DNA of 62,126 nt. Origin: Rhodococcus jostii NBRC 16295. GTDB lineage: Bacteria > Actinomycetota > Actinomycetes > Mycobacteriales > Mycobacteriaceae. The notes beneath the pieces are model-generated. The model saw only the letters and a list, made by a program, of their open reading frames with translations. It did no database searches and was not told where the DNA came from. The translations under genes and the position numbers were made by a program. Every line of letters starts with the position of its first letter. The first letter of the stretch is position 1. Location: the NCBI RefSeq assembly GCF_001894825.1, contig NZ_BCWY01000061.1, positions 1 through 62,126 on the forward strand, given 5' to 3'. This document shows, in pieces, positions 1 through 9,325 of the stretch.

Positions 1-36
1 AATCACCGCCCGCCTGTGACGGCGACGCGATGAAGC

Positions 37-64
37 CCCCCGTGCCGGATCTGAGGCACGGGGG
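37..64 (+). terminator. Intrinsic terminator hairpin
   Basis: A perfect 10-bp stem (37-46 pairs with 55-64) with an 8-nt loop is followed on the + strand by a short T-rich tract (68-72). It probably ends a + strand gene lying left of the window. It is also about 140 nt downstream of the IclR stop on the - strand, but the tail on that side is poor. Confidence 0.55.
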
Positions 65-204
65 CGCTTTCTACGCTCAGTCCCGAACGAAAAGACATGC
101 GGCGAGGCCGCTCACCCGCCGACCTCCGTGAATTAGGGAAGCCGACGCCGTGGACGAACTTCGCCTGTGCGGCTCAGGAAGGCATCCCGAGCGCATACGC
201 GGGA

Positions 205-942
205 TCAGAGCAATGAACTCACGTTCGCTGCAGTGTCGGCGACCTGCTTACCCCACCACGGCACACGATTCTCGTCGAAACGGGTCTCCGGCATCGAGAT
301 CCCGATGCCACCCACGGGGCATCCCCCCTCACCGAGCACGGCAGCCCCGACGGCGCACACTCCCATCCGGTTCTGATTGACGTTCACCGCATATCCGACG
401 CGGCGGATTTCCTCGATCTTCTTTCGGATCGATTCGGGGTCGGTGTCGGTCTGCGGAGTCAGTTGCTGGATGGGGCTGGAAAGAATTCTGTCGACCTCGT
501 CGTTCGGCAAGCGCGCCATGATCGCCATTCCCCCCGACGTGTGTGGGAGCTGCCATGTGCTGCCGACCTTGATGAAGGTGCGAACCGCCTGATGGGAATC
601 CATGCGTTCGATCTGAACCACCCGCTCCGCGCCATCGCGAACCTGAAGTGTGATGGTCTCGTTCGTCAGATCCCGCAGCTCACGCATCGGCTCGAGCGCG
701 ACCGTCCGCAAGTCTCCCTTGTCCCAGCCCCGCCGGCCCACGGCCAGCGCCCGCGAGGTGAGCTTCCATCTCGTGTACTCGCTCCCATCGCTGCGGATCC
801 AGCCGGCGGACGCGAGCGCCTGAAGAGTCCGCTGTACGGTCGATTTCGGTAACTGAAGGGTGCGTGACAGTTCGCCCACTCCGACCGGCTGGCTCTCCGC
901 CACAGCTTCGAGTACGCGCAACCCTCGTTCGATGCCTTGCAC
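205..942 (-). CDS. IclR family transcriptional regulator
   Basis: The 245-aa product has the IclR layout: an N-terminal winged helix-turn-helix (about residues 4-60, with the LPKSTVQRTLQAL recognition segment) and a C-terminal effector-binding domain. The start is the GTG at 942, preceded by GAGGAA about 7 nt upstream. A perfect 11-bp inverted repeat lies about 65 nt upstream, where autoregulation would be expected. The core of that repeat recurs before both copies of the hydrolase module and before the acyl-CoA dehydrogenase at 61302, so this is the best candidate regulator for all of them. The family assignment is secure. The effector is unknown, and the target set is an inference from the shared operator. 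Confidence 0.93.
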   Translation of the reverse strand: MQGIERGLRVLEAVAESQPVGVGELSRTLQLPKSTVQRTLQALASAGWIRSDGSEYTRWKLTSRALAVGRRGWDKGDLRTVALEPMRELRDLTNETITLQVRDGAERVVQIERMDSHQAVRTFIKVGSTWQLPHTSGGMAIMARLPNDEVDRILSSPIQQLTPQTDTDPESIRKKIEEIRRVGYAVNVNQNRMGVCAVGAAVLGEGGCPVGGIGISMPETRFDENRVPWWGKQVADTAANVSSLL

Positions 943-1001
943 CTACTGTTCCTCTCCCTCGACCGCCGCTGGATCAGCACCGCCGCGGTGCTACATTTCC
1001 G

Positions 1002-1028
1002 TACTGTGCCGATTATCGGCACAGTATG
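1002..1028 (-). promoter_or_regulatory. IclR autoregulatory operator and -10
   Basis: Arms TACTGTGCCGA (1002-1012) and TCGGCACAGTA (1016-1026) form a perfect inverted repeat with a 3-nt spacer. Within it, GTGCCG-N5-CGGCAC (1006-1022) matches sites near 2962, 60850 and 61265. On the - strand a CATACT hexamer (1023-1028) abuts the repeat and would serve as the -10 of the IclR gene. I see no good -35. Confidence 0.7.
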
Positions 1029-1060
1029 TCGAAATGTCCAGCCTTGACTTCCCTACCGAC

Positions 1061-1390
1061 TCACCGAGGGCGGCTCTCGGCGAGCCCACCGACGCCGACA
1101 GACGGCGAACTGTCCGCGAGGATCTTGAAGACCCCCGTCACCGTGGCCACCACCGCGTCGTTCACCCGCAGGTCGGAGTCCGCGAAGACCATCGATGCCG
1201 TGCGCCGCACGATACGCGGTGAGCTCGTCAAGAGGTCCCCGACCCGGACGGTACCGAGAAAATTGACACTCAGCTGCACCGCCGCCATGTTCTGCGTGCC
1301 GGTTTCGGCGAGGGCGGTCGATCCGAGAGCACGATCGGCGAACGCCATGATCAGCCCCCTTGCACGACTCCTCGAAGGTTTCGATGTCGC
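1061..1390 (-). pseudogene. Hotdog-fold (PaaI-like) thioesterase, broken copy
   Basis: The C-terminal two thirds match the intact thioesterase at 58826-59272 almost residue for residue, including the helix-rich core starting GLIMAFADRALGSTA. One T present in copy 2 is missing beside the run of five C near 1355. This shifts frame just upstream of that motif, so the codons for LRGVVQG are out of frame. Upstream of about 1386 the next roughly 130 bp, which carry the start codon and first 35 or so residues in copy 2, are gone. An open frame continues to 1537, but its N-terminal part is unrelated sequence. The gene is probably non-functional. Copy 2 would supply the activity. Confidence 0.85.
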
Positions 1391-1567
1391 GCCCGCGCCC
1401 CGGAAAAGGTCACACGCTCGGCACGAATCGTGAGCTGATGGGCGGCGCCGGGCCGCCGACGGCGAGGTTGGAGGAACTCGCTCGCCGGCGGCCCGGCGTG
1501 GTTGCGACGGCCCCGGACCCGCGATCACCACGAGCACTGCCGACCGCGCAACACACCTATCCGACTG

Positions 1568-2452
1568 CTACCGGGTTGCCGAGAGCGCCTTCGACGGCAC
1601 GGCCGCGTTACGGATTTCCCACAGCACCGGCTTGATGCACCGGAAGAACTGCTCGGGGTCCTCGCTCATCGGAAAATGCCCGAGTCCCGCCATCGGAAGA
1701 ACCTTCGCGCCCTCGATCCGCGCGCCGAGCTCCTGCGCTTCCTCCGGCCCCGTCGCGAAATCGTATTCGCCGTTGAGGATGTACACCGCAGTCCTCGACG
1801 TGTCGATGTTCTTCGCCGTTTCCCGAAGATCGTGCTCCACGCTGTAGTACTGCAGGTCACCCTTGAACACCGGCGGGGAGCCCTGACTGTAGACCCAGGT
1901 CGTTTCCCTCCGGCCGACCTCCGGCGCCGTCGGTGAGGTCAGCGCGTACATCGCCGCCGGCTTCGAGTCGTTGCTGATCTCGGGGTGGAACCAGTAGTCG
2001 AGGTAATAGCCGGGCGAATGCAGCGCCGCCTCCAGGCCGATCACCGCACGGAACACGCCGGGGTAGTGCAAGGCCAGATCCGGGGCGAGGTTGCCGCCCA
2101 TCGAACTACCCATATACACCGCGTCCTCGCAGCCGAGGGCCTCGGCCAGGGCAACGACGAACTTCATGAAGAAGTCCTGGGTCAGGGTGTACTCCTGCTC
2201 CCACCACCGCACCGACAGCGGCGGCAACGACCGCCCGTGATACGGCAGATCCCACGAGATCACACGGAACTGGGAGGTGATCTCCTCGTCCTCGAGCAGA
2301 TGCCGGTACTGGCGGCCGTCACAGCCGGCGGTGTGCTGGAGAAGCAGCGGGATCCCGGACCCGCTCTCCTCGTAGTAGACCCGGTACTCGACGTCGTCGA
2401 TCGTCAGGTACAGGTACCGCCCGACCGCCTTGTCGAACTTCGTCGTGGTCAT
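1568..2452 (-). CDS. Alpha/beta hydrolase (copy 1)
   Basis: The 294-aa protein has the alpha/beta-hydrolase triad: nucleophile elbow GSSMGG (Ser about 117), Asp about 231 in GEYDFATG and His about 259 in GLGHFP. It also has an HTAG oxyanion-hole segment near residue 40. The start is the ATG at 2452, which overlaps the stop of the SCP2-like gene as ATGA (2449-2452), so translation is coupled. The open frame extends upstream, but that part only shadows the neighbour. The substrate is unknown. The thioesterase and SCP2-like partners suggest an acyl or lipid-like ester or lactone. A near-identical copy lies at 59461-60345. Confidence 0.9.
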   Translation of the reverse strand: MTTTKFDKAVGRYLYLTIDDVEYRVYYEESGSGIPLLLQHTAGCDGRQYRHLLEDEEITSQFRVISWDLPYHGRSLPPLSVRWWEQEYTLTQDFFMKFVVALAEALGCEDAVYMGSSMGGNLAPDLALHYPGVFRAVIGLEAALHSPGYYLDYWFHPEISNDSKPAAMYALTSPTAPEVGRRETTWVYSQGSPPVFKGDLQYYSVEHDLRETAKNIDTSRTAVYILNGEYDFATGPEEAQELGARIEGAKVLPMAGLGHFPMSEDPEQFFRCIKPVLWEIRNAAVPSKALSATR

Positions 2453-2856
2453 TTCGCCTCCTCGGCAACGTTGGTGTACGAACGCATGAAATCGAACAGC
2501 CGCCGCAGCGCCGCGTAATAGGCGAAGAACATCTTCATGTCCCCGCCATAGCGGAAGTTGTGCCGCGACACCGCCGAGAACAGGTCCTGATAGAACGGGC
2601 GAGGCACCCGCTGGAAAAACTTGCTCCATTCTTCGATCGGCGCCGAGATCTCGATGTCGTAGTTCCGCGCCACCGTCATGAGGTTGTTGCCCTCGGGCGG
2701 TGCCATGGACTCGAGGTGTCCGTCCCGAATCACCAGCACGTAGGTCTCATCGCCGATCTCCAACCGGACGATGGCGTTCCAGAAGCGCGCCGCAATCTTG
2801 AATTCGGGATCCAAGTTGAGCGCCTCCGTGAACCTCTCCGTGTCCACAAATGGCAT
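2449..2856 (-). CDS. SCP2-like small protein (copy 1)
   Basis: This 135-aa soluble protein has no signal peptide or membrane segment. The pattern (W near 26, strand-rich first half ending GDETYVLVIRDG, later FRYGGDMKMFFAYYAALRRLFDFMR) resembles SCP2-type lipid or acyl-CoA binding domains. That assignment rests on pattern only. It is the first gene of the - strand operon and is coupled to the hydrolase through ATGA. AAGGGAAA lies about 6 nt before the ATG. A sigma70-like promoter with an IclR-type operator lies about 100 bp upstream. Copy 2 (60342-60749) differs at one residue (N/K near the C-terminus). Confidence 0.8.
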   Translation of the reverse strand: MPFVDTERFTEALNLDPEFKIAARFWNAIVRLEIGDETYVLVIRDGHLESMAPPEGNNLMTVARNYDIEISAPIEEWSKFFQRVPRPFYQDLFSAVSRHNFRYGGDMKMFFAYYAALRRLFDFMRSYTNVAEEAK

Positions 2857-2961
2857 GAGATTTCCCTTTCTAGGAAGTCACTAATCGAACTGCGATCGCA
2901 CGCGGGCTGCGTGGGGAGTCGCGGGGACTCGACGCGGCCACCGAACCCTCCCGGGGTAAGT

Positions 2962-3022
2962 GTGCCGTTCAGCGGAACGCCGTGTCATTTTCGAGTATGT
3001 GCACTGGATCACAGATTGTCAA
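2962..3022 (-). promoter_or_regulatory. Promoter and IclR-type operator of module copy 1
   Basis: On the - strand: TTGACA (3017-3022), a 17-nt spacer, CATACT (2994-2999), then GTGCCG-N5-CGGAAC (2962-2978). The last is the operator with one mismatch in an arm. It would sit at about +9 to +25. Copy 2 has the same geometry at 60850-60910. Confidence 0.7.
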
Positions 3023-3419
3023 TACTGTTGCGGGTGCCGCCGTCGGGCTCGCGACCAGCGGTCCGGATCGCCTCGAAGTTCAGGTCGAGGTCACCGACAC
3101 GGGATGGTGCAGCTTCTCGAGTCTGGTGCGGTGAAAGCGCACGGTGCGCTCGGCTCAGGAAGAACCGAATACCTCTCTGCGCGTGGATAACTCACCGACG
3201 GTTTCTGGACACCGAACTCTCACGCGGCGATTTCCGCCGTAGGCCGACAGGGCCCGCGTGCTCCGGGGTGATACGTGTCGCGAGGGAGGTACCGCCAGTA
3301 CCTGGAACGACAGGCACTCCCGCACGGAGGAGACAGAGCGTTGACTGATCGACGTCGGTCGCGGAGGGCAATCGTCCGCGGCGATCAGGGATCGACTCCA
3401 GAACAATCGAAGGGACATC
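3023..3419. other. Intergenic region upstream of alcohol dehydrogenase
   Basis: No gene is supported here. The region separates the divergent module promoter from the zinc alcohol dehydrogenase. It contains a 6-bp inverted repeat, GCGCAC-G-GTGCGC (3137-3149), that could be an operator. No clear -35/-10 pair for the + strand was identified. Confidence 0.5.
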
Positions 3420-4457
3420 ATGCGAGCAACCATCATGTACGGCGCCGGAGACGTTCGTGTGGAAAATGTGCCGGACCCGGTGCTGCAGCAGCCGACCGAC
3501 GCGATCGTCCGGGTGGTCCGTTCCTGCGTCTGTGGCTCCGACCTGCACCCGTACCACAACATGCCGGTGACGCCGGAGGGAAGCCCGATGGGCCACGAGT
3601 TCATCGGAGTCGTCGAGGAGATCGGCAAGGATGTCGCGACCCTGAAGAAGGGCGACTTCGTCATCGCCCCGTTCGCCTGGTCCGACGGCACGTGCGAGTT
3701 CTGCCGGGAAGGCCTGCACACCTCCTGCCGCCACGGCGGATTCTGGGCCGCCAACGGCATCGGCGGCGGACAAGCCGAAGCCGTCCGCGTCCCACTGGCC
3801 GACGGCACCCTGGTCAAGGCCCCGGTCGGAGAGGACTCCGCGCTGCTGGCGTCGCTGCTGACCCTGTCCGACGTGTTCGGCACCGGCTACCACGCCGCGG
3901 TCAAGGCCGGCGTGAACGAGCGCAGCACGGTCACCGTTATCGGTGACGGCGCGGTGGGATTGTCGGCGGTGCTGTCGGCCAAGCGGCTCGGCGCCGAGCG
4001 GATCATCCTGATGGGACGCCACAAGACCCGCACCGACCTGGGTGTCGAGTTCGGTGCCACCGACGTCGTCGCCGCACGCGGCGAGGAGGGCATCGCCAAG
4101 GTCCGCGAGCTCACCGGCGGCGACGGTACCCACGCGGTGCTCGAGGCCGTTGGCCACATGCCCGCCTACGAGCAGGCCCTCGGGGTGGTCCGTCCGGGCG
4201 GTGTGATCAGCCGTGTCGGTGTGCCGCAGTACGAGGCCGCGCCTATCGGGTTCGGCACCCTGTTCGGGCCGAACATCACCCTCACCGGCGGCCCGGCCCC
4301 GGTCCGCGCCTACATCGAGGAACTGCTGCCCGACGTGCTCGACGGCAAGATCGAACCGGGCAAGGTCTTCGACCGCACCGTCGGCCTCGACGAGGTCCCC
4401 GACGGCTACCGCGCGATGGACGACCGCAAGGCCCTGAAGGTCCTCGTGCGTCCCTGA
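3420..4457 (+). CDS. Zinc-dependent alcohol dehydrogenase (MDR family)
   Basis: The 345-aa protein is a medium-chain dehydrogenase/reductase. Catalytic zinc ligands are visible as Cys38 (CGSD) and His59-Glu60 (GHE). The structural-zinc lobe keeps Cys92, Cys95 and Cys103, with the usual fourth Cys absent. The NAD(P)-binding Rossmann motif is GDGAVGLSAV, about residue 175. AGGGA precedes the ATG by about 5 nt. A strong hairpin follows the stop, so it may be a single-gene unit. Its substrate cannot be read from the sequence. A role beside the thioesterase and hydrolase module, oxidising an alcohol released by the hydrolase, is possible but unproven. Confidence 0.93.
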   Translation: MRATIMYGAGDVRVENVPDPVLQQPTDAIVRVVRSCVCGSDLHPYHNMPVTPEGSPMGHEFIGVVEEIGKDVATLKKGDFVIAPFAWSDGTCEFCREGLHTSCRHGGFWAANGIGGGQAEAVRVPLADGTLVKAPVGEDSALLASLLTLSDVFGTGYHAAVKAGVNERSTVTVIGDGAVGLSAVLSAKRLGAERIILMGRHKTRTDLGVEFGATDVVAARGEEGIAKVRELTGGDGTHAVLEAVGHMPAYEQALGVVRPGGVISRVGVPQYEAAPIGFGTLFGPNITLTGGPAPVRAYIEELLPDVLDGKIEPGKVFDRTVGLDEVPDGYRAMDDRKALKVLVRP

Positions 4458-4467
4458 ACACCTCGAG

Positions 4468-4497
4468 CCGCGTAGCCGGATTCGTCCGGCTGCGCGG
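4468..4497 (+). terminator. UUCG-loop intrinsic terminator
   Basis: A 13-bp stem with one G-T pair closes a TTCG tetraloop (4481-4484), ten bases after the alcohol dehydrogenase stop. It is followed by TTCCCCC rather than a long T run. Confidence 0.75.
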
Positions 4498-4531
4498 TTC
4501 CCCCACCCGCCCAACGAGAAGAAGCGCGTGA

Positions 4532-4732
4532 CTACTGACTCGGGCCCGGCAGCCGGCCGGGATCGCAGGGGTCACCCCCCGAGACGCCGGCGCCGCCGAG
4601 GACGATCCCGCCACCGTTCTCACCGCCCACATCTCTACGGCTCTCACCGGTGGCACCGTCCTGCTCGCGCGGCGGACACTCGACCGCACCCCCATCGACC
4701 TCACGAGCGCAGGCGTGCAGCAGAACGCATGA
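4532..4732 (+). other. Possible gene remnant before the aldo/keto reductase
   Basis: An open frame without a plausible start runs from after the TGA at 4529 to a TGA at 4732. Its translation (for example TVLTAHISTALTGGTVLLA) has coding-like composition with high GC at third positions. It looks like the C-terminal end of a protein whose start is lost. I could not assign a family. The 4458-4770 interval otherwise holds only the terminator and the AKR ribosome-binding site. Confidence 0.3.
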
Positions 4733-4770
4733 CGACATCACCGCACCGACGAACAGAAGGAGTAGCGACT

Positions 4771-5748
<978 letters not shown>

Positions 5749-5825
5749 CCGGCCGAGCCCTCGGCGCCCGAACCGCGAGACGCTCAATCCACAGAAGTAA
5801 CTATCCATCGAGAAAGCGAGAGCAC

Positions 5826-6197
5826 ATGAACTCGTGGCGACCGCAGGACGCGCGGGCCGTCACCGCCCCCGAGGAGGTGCAGGTCGTCATCCGCCGCGGA
5901 GACGGCAGCCTGCGGCGCCCCACGACGATCTGGATCGTCGGTGACGGCGACCGGGTCTTCGTCCGGTCCACGAACGGCCGCACCGCCGACTGGTTCCGGG
6001 GTGCCCTCGCCACCGGCACGGGACGGATCGTCGCCCGCAGCACCACACACGACGTCGAGTTCACCGAGGCCGACGACGGCGACCTGGCGCGTGTCGACGC
6101 GGCCTACCGCGCAAAATACGGCCGATATGCCTCGATCGTCGACCACCTCGAGAAAGACGGCCCGCGGGCGGCCACACTCGAAATCCATCCTGCCTGA
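5826..6197 (+). CDS. DUF2255 family protein
   Basis: This 123-aa protein resembles DUF2255, a small split-barrel (nitroreductase/PNPOx-like) family. Supporting segments are RRPTTIWIVGDGDRVFVRS, the NGRTADWFRGA motif near residue 60 and a terminal YGRYASIVDHL stretch. The ATG at 5826 follows GAAAGCGAG. It lies 77 nt after the aldo/keto reductase pseudogene on the same strand and could share its transcript. The cofactor and function are unknown. A bidirectional hairpin separates it from the convergent OsmC gene. Confidence 0.82.
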   Translation: MNSWRPQDARAVTAPEEVQVVIRRGDGSLRRPTTIWIVGDGDRVFVRSTNGRTADWFRGALATGTGRIVARSTTHDVEFTEADDGDLARVDAAYRAKYGRYASIVDHLEKDGPRAATLEIHPA

Positions 6198-6360
6198 ATA
6201 GATTCAGTGCATCGGCGGTGCCCCCACGTCGCGGGCAGTGCCACCTCTCCACGCCGAAACAAACCAAGTGGCCGGTTTACTGGTAGGGTTTGGGCGTCAT
6301 GGTGGTCACATGACAACGCGAACGCTCGGGGCACACGAGCCGATTCGCGCGAGGGGTGGA

Positions 6361-6402
6361 GTGCAGGTGCCGCCTGAGCTGCTGGTTGGGCGGCACCTGC
6401 AC
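6361..6402. terminator. Bidirectional terminator hairpin
   Basis: Two perfect 14-bp arms (6361-6374 and 6389-6402) enclose a 14-nt loop between the convergent DUF2255 and OsmC genes. It lies 20 nt from the OsmC stop. No T tail is present on either side, so efficiency is uncertain. Confidence 0.65.
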
Positions 6403-6422
6403 CCACTGTCCGGGACCATCGC

Positions 6423-6836
6423 TCACAGGCTCCCGTTGACGACGAGTTCGATCCCGCTACCCCGCCGGACGGTGTTGTAGATCGGGCAGGTGGAGACGAA
6501 CTTGTCCGCCAACAGTTCGGCTGCCGCCTGGTCGACGCCGTGGATGTGGATGTGGACGGTGGTGAAGTCGTAGCGGGTGACGTCGGCCGTCCCTCGCCGA
6601 TGCGTCGCCCGGACCTCGATCGAGTCCACAGCTATACCGTCAGCCTCGGCGTTGGCCTGGATGTTCGCCATCGCACAGGACGTGAGCGCGGCGAGCAGTA
6701 GTTCGCCCGCCTGGACGGCCTCGGCGGGCCCGAACCGGGAGTCGGTGACGAGGTGGTTGCCGCGAGCATCGAGGAGGAATCGTCCGGGTCTATCGACGAG
6801 AGTGTGCCCGGCTACCTCGACGACGTCAGTGGTCAC
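6423..6836 (-). CDS. OsmC family protein
   Basis: The 137-aa protein fits the OsmC/Ohr superfamily. It has a beta-rich N-terminus, GELLLAALTSCAMANIQ with the first redox Cys near residue 54, and FVSTCPIYNTVRRG with the second Cys. Members are often thiol-dependent peroxidases. The GTG start at 6836 overlaps the monooxygenase stop (GTGA), so it is the last gene of the monooxygenase/ABC operon. This context suggests detoxification of peroxide or thiol-reactive products formed during organosulfur oxidation, which is an inference. Confidence 0.9.
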   Translation of the reverse strand: MTTDVVEVAGHTLVDRPGRFLLDARGNHLVTDSRFGPAEAVQAGELLLAALTSCAMANIQANAEADGIAVDSIEVRATHRRGTADVTRYDFTTVHIHIHGVDQAAAELLADKFVSTCPIYNTVRRGSGIELVVNGSL

Positions 6837-8197
6837 GCGTCGGCCTCCGCGGTCCGTCGTACGCGGCGAGCCCACTCCCCCGACTCGACCCGCGGGAGAC
6901 CGAGGTTCTCCCGGAGCGTTCTCCCCTCGTACTCGGTGCGGAACAGTCCGCGCTTCTGCAGTTCGGGGACGACCTGACGGGTGAAGTCCTCGAATCCGCC
7001 CGGCTGGTAGGGAGCCTGCAGCATGAATCCGTCGCATGCGCCCTCCGTGAACCACTGTTCGAGCCCGTCGGCGACCTCGTTCGCGGTGCCGATGAACCCA
7101 CCCTCGACGCGTCCGCCGTACCGCTTTCCGAGTTCGCGGAGGGTCAGGCCCTCGCGCTCGGTCATCTCACGGACCTCGTTGTAGTGCCCTTCGACCCCGG
7201 GTACCTCGACGTCGGGTAGGCGTTCGTCCAAAGGGAAGGTCGAGAGATCGACATCGAGATGGTAGGCGAGGGTGGACAATCCACCGAGCGGCGGCACCAA
7301 CTCGAACAGTTCGTCGAAGGTTTGCCGGGCGATCGCGGTGGTGGCGCCGACCACCGGCGCGATCGACGGCAGGATCTTCACCGAGTCGGGGTCGCGGCCG
7401 TGCGCGGCGGCGCGTTCCTTGATCTCCCGGTAGAAGTCCTGGGCGGATTCCAGCGAGGCGTGGCTGCAGAAGATGACGTCGGACCACCGGGCGGCGAAGT
7501 CCTTGCCCTTCGCGGACGCTCCTGCCTGGATCACCACCGGGTATCCCTGGGGCGGCCGCGGAACGTTCAGCGGTCCTTGGACGGTGAACCACTCCCCCTT
7601 GTGCCCAATGCTGTGGACGCGTTCGGGGTCGGCGAAGAGCGGCGCCTCGGTGTCGAGCACGAGCGCGTCGTCGTCCCAGCTGTCCCACAGTTTTCCGGTG
7701 ACTTCGAGGAACTCGTCCGCCCGCTCGTATCGCTGCTTGCGGGGAAACTGCTCGTCCCGGTTGAAGTTCCGGGCCTCCGACTCCTGAAACGACGTCACGA
7801 CGTTCCAGGCGGCCCGGCCGTCGGTGAGGTGGTCGAGTGTCGCGAAGGACCGGGCCACGGTGAACGGCTGCGCGTAGGTGGTCGAGACCGTCGCCGCGAG
7901 CCCGAGATGCGAGGTCACTGCGCCCATCGAGGACAGGATGTGCAGTGGGTCGAGACGCATCGAGCCGAGCGCGCCGTTACGCAGTTGCGAGTCGAGGCTG
8001 CCGCCGAAACGGTCGGGGACGGAGAGGATGTCGGCGAAGAAGGCGAGGTCGAACCGCGCGTCCTCGAGGGTGCGCGCGATGTCCTGGTAGTAACGGGCCG
8101 ACAACCAGCCGGGCACGGACGCGGGGTATCGCCAGCCGCCCGGGCGGCCCGGCCCGGCGGTGACGAACGCGGCGAGGTGCATACGAGGAGATGACAT
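6833..8197 (-). CDS. FMN-dependent monooxygenase, NtaA/SnaA/DszA family
   Basis: The 454-aa protein is a bacterial-luciferase-fold flavin monooxygenase of the NtaA/SnaA/DszA branch. Typical segments include MHLAAFVTAGPGRPGGWRYP at the start, ADILSVPDRFGG, the DHLTDGRAAWNVVTS core and VVIQAGASAKGKDFAA. Such enzymes use FMNH2 and O2 to cleave C-S or C-N bonds (sulfones, sulfonates, nitrilotriacetate). The start is the ATG at 8197, 13 nt after the binding-protein stop. The ABC importer upstream points to an imported organosulfur or related substrate. No flavin reductase gene is present in the operon, so a partner elsewhere is expected. Confidence 0.92.
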   Translation of the reverse strand: MSSPRMHLAAFVTAGPGRPGGWRYPASVPGWLSARYYQDIARTLEDARFDLAFFADILSVPDRFGGSLDSQLRNGALGSMRLDPLHILSSMGAVTSHLGLAATVSTTYAQPFTVARSFATLDHLTDGRAAWNVVTSFQESEARNFNRDEQFPRKQRYERADEFLEVTGKLWDSWDDDALVLDTEAPLFADPERVHSIGHKGEWFTVQGPLNVPRPPQGYPVVIQAGASAKGKDFAARWSDVIFCSHASLESAQDFYREIKERAAAHGRDPDSVKILPSIAPVVGATTAIARQTFDELFELVPPLGGLSTLAYHLDVDLSTFPLDERLPDVEVPGVEGHYNEVREMTEREGLTLRELGKRYGGRVEGGFIGTANEVADGLEQWFTEGACDGFMLQAPYQPGGFEDFTRQVVPELQKRGLFRTEYEGRTLRENLGLPRVESGEWARRVRRTAEADA

Positions 8198-8210
8198 GGT
8201 TTCGGTGTTC

Positions 8211-9299
8211 CTAATTCGCGAGTGCCGAGGTGACGGTCGATTTGATCGAATCGAAGCGGGAGTCCTGCAGCCAGGTGGTGACGTCGACCCGGTCGGGATA
8301 CACGCCGAGGTCGTGGAAGTTGTCGGCGAGGTCCTGGGTTCCGTTGATCGCGGCTGCGTCGACGGCGCCGAATTCACCGGCGCCCGAGTACGACAATCGT
8401 CGCGACTTCACCAGGTCGAGATAGACCTGCTCTTCGAGGTCGCTGTTGCCGAAGCCGCCCAGGTCGGCGAATGCCGCCACCGCCACTTCGGGATTTCCCT
8501 CGATCCACCGCTGCGCGTCGCGTACGTTCCGAACGAGCGCCGCGGCGGTCTCGGGGTGATCGAACGCGAGGCTCTCACTGGCGACGAAGAATGCGTAGTC
8601 GTACGTTTTCACGTCGGGCAGAGCCACGGCATCGTGTTTGCGCTTGGCCAGTTCGACGGTGGGTTGCCAACTTGTCCAGGCATCGACCTTGCCCTCGGCG
8701 AACGCGGCCTCGGCGTCGGCGGCGGGTAGGTTGACGTATTCGATGTCCTCGAGTGTGAGACCGACCGACTGCAGGTACTTCACCAGGCTGTAAGTGCCGG
8801 TGGTGCCACGGTGGTCGGCCACCCTGCGGCCCTTCAGGTCCGCTCCCGCCTTGATGTCGGATCCGCGCGGCACGAGGATGTCGACCTCGTTCGCGGGCAG
8901 CGGGTAGGAGACGAGCGGGACGATCGGCACCCCACCACCGATCGCATAGATGACGGCGGTCGCCGTGGCGAAGGAGAAGTCGACGCTGCTCGACTTGATC
9001 GCCTCCATCACGGGCAGTGACGCCGGGAATCCGGAGGGCCATTGCACGGGAAGACCGAGATCGGCGCTCAGGTCGAAGCCACCGAGGTTGTTGCGGAGGA
9101 TGGTTCCGGGCTCGGCCTTCCCGTCGCCGATTAGGGCGTAGCGCACCTCGGTGAGCGGACCGCCGGACGTACCCGAAGCCGTACCGGACCCGCATCCGGC
9201 GATCGAGAGCGCCGACAGGCCGAGGACACCGGCCCCGGCTGCCTTGAGGAAACCGCGGCGGTCGAGTGCCGCGAGGGACGGGTTGACGCGCGAAGACAT
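8211..9299 (-). CDS. Sulfonate/nitrate-type ABC transporter binding lipoprotein
   Basis: The 362-aa protein has a Tat-like RRGFLKAAG motif (residues 14-22) leading into a hydrophobic stretch and a lipobox ending IAGC. It should therefore be exported and lipid-anchored. The mature part is an SsuA/NMT1-type solute-binding fold (DLKGRRVADHRGTTGTYSL; ADAEAAFAEGKVDAWTSWQP). It lies between the ATPase gene (26-nt gap) and the monooxygenase gene. Together with the permease and ATPase it would import a small anionic sulfonate-like substrate. The exact ligand is not determinable from sequence. Confidence 0.92.
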   Translation of the reverse strand: MSSRVNPSLAALDRRGFLKAAGAGVLGLSALSIAGCGSGTASGTSGGPLTEVRYALIGDGKAEPGTILRNNLGGFDLSADLGLPVQWPSGFPASLPVMEAIKSSSVDFSFATATAVIYAIGGGVPIVPLVSYPLPANEVDILVPRGSDIKAGADLKGRRVADHRGTTGTYSLVKYLQSVGLTLEDIEYVNLPAADAEAAFAEGKVDAWTSWQPTVELAKRKHDAVALPDVKTYDYAFFVASESLAFDHPETAAALVRNVRDAQRWIEGNPEVAVAAFADLGGFGNSDLEEQVYLDLVKSRRLSYSGAGEFGAVDAAAINGTQDLADNFHDLGVYPDRVDVTTWLQDSRFDSIKSTVTSALAN

Positions 9300-9325
9300 G
9301 GAGAGGACGAACCTTTCGGGTGGGA

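Larger units (their letters stand above)
1053..2915. repeat. Direct repeat copy 1 of thioesterase-hydrolase-SCP2 module
   Basis: This segment is nearly identical to 58818-60810 in the same orientation. The encoded hydrolases differ at only a handful of the 294 residues, and the SCP2-like proteins at one. Homology begins abruptly at the shared octamer CTACCGAC and fades after the 5' leader of the SCP2-like gene. Compared with copy 2, this copy lacks roughly 130 bp around 1386-1420 and one T near 1355. The repeats bracket about 56 kb. Confidence 0.93.

Noticed and set aside
3192..4514. 440-codon open frame on the - strand
   Set aside because: Antisense to the zinc alcohol dehydrogenase, which has full family motifs. 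No domain in the antisense frame.
6361..6402. GTGCCGCC...GGCGGCAC arms as a further IclR operator
   Set aside because: The spacer is far longer than 5 nt and the position between convergent genes fits a terminator.
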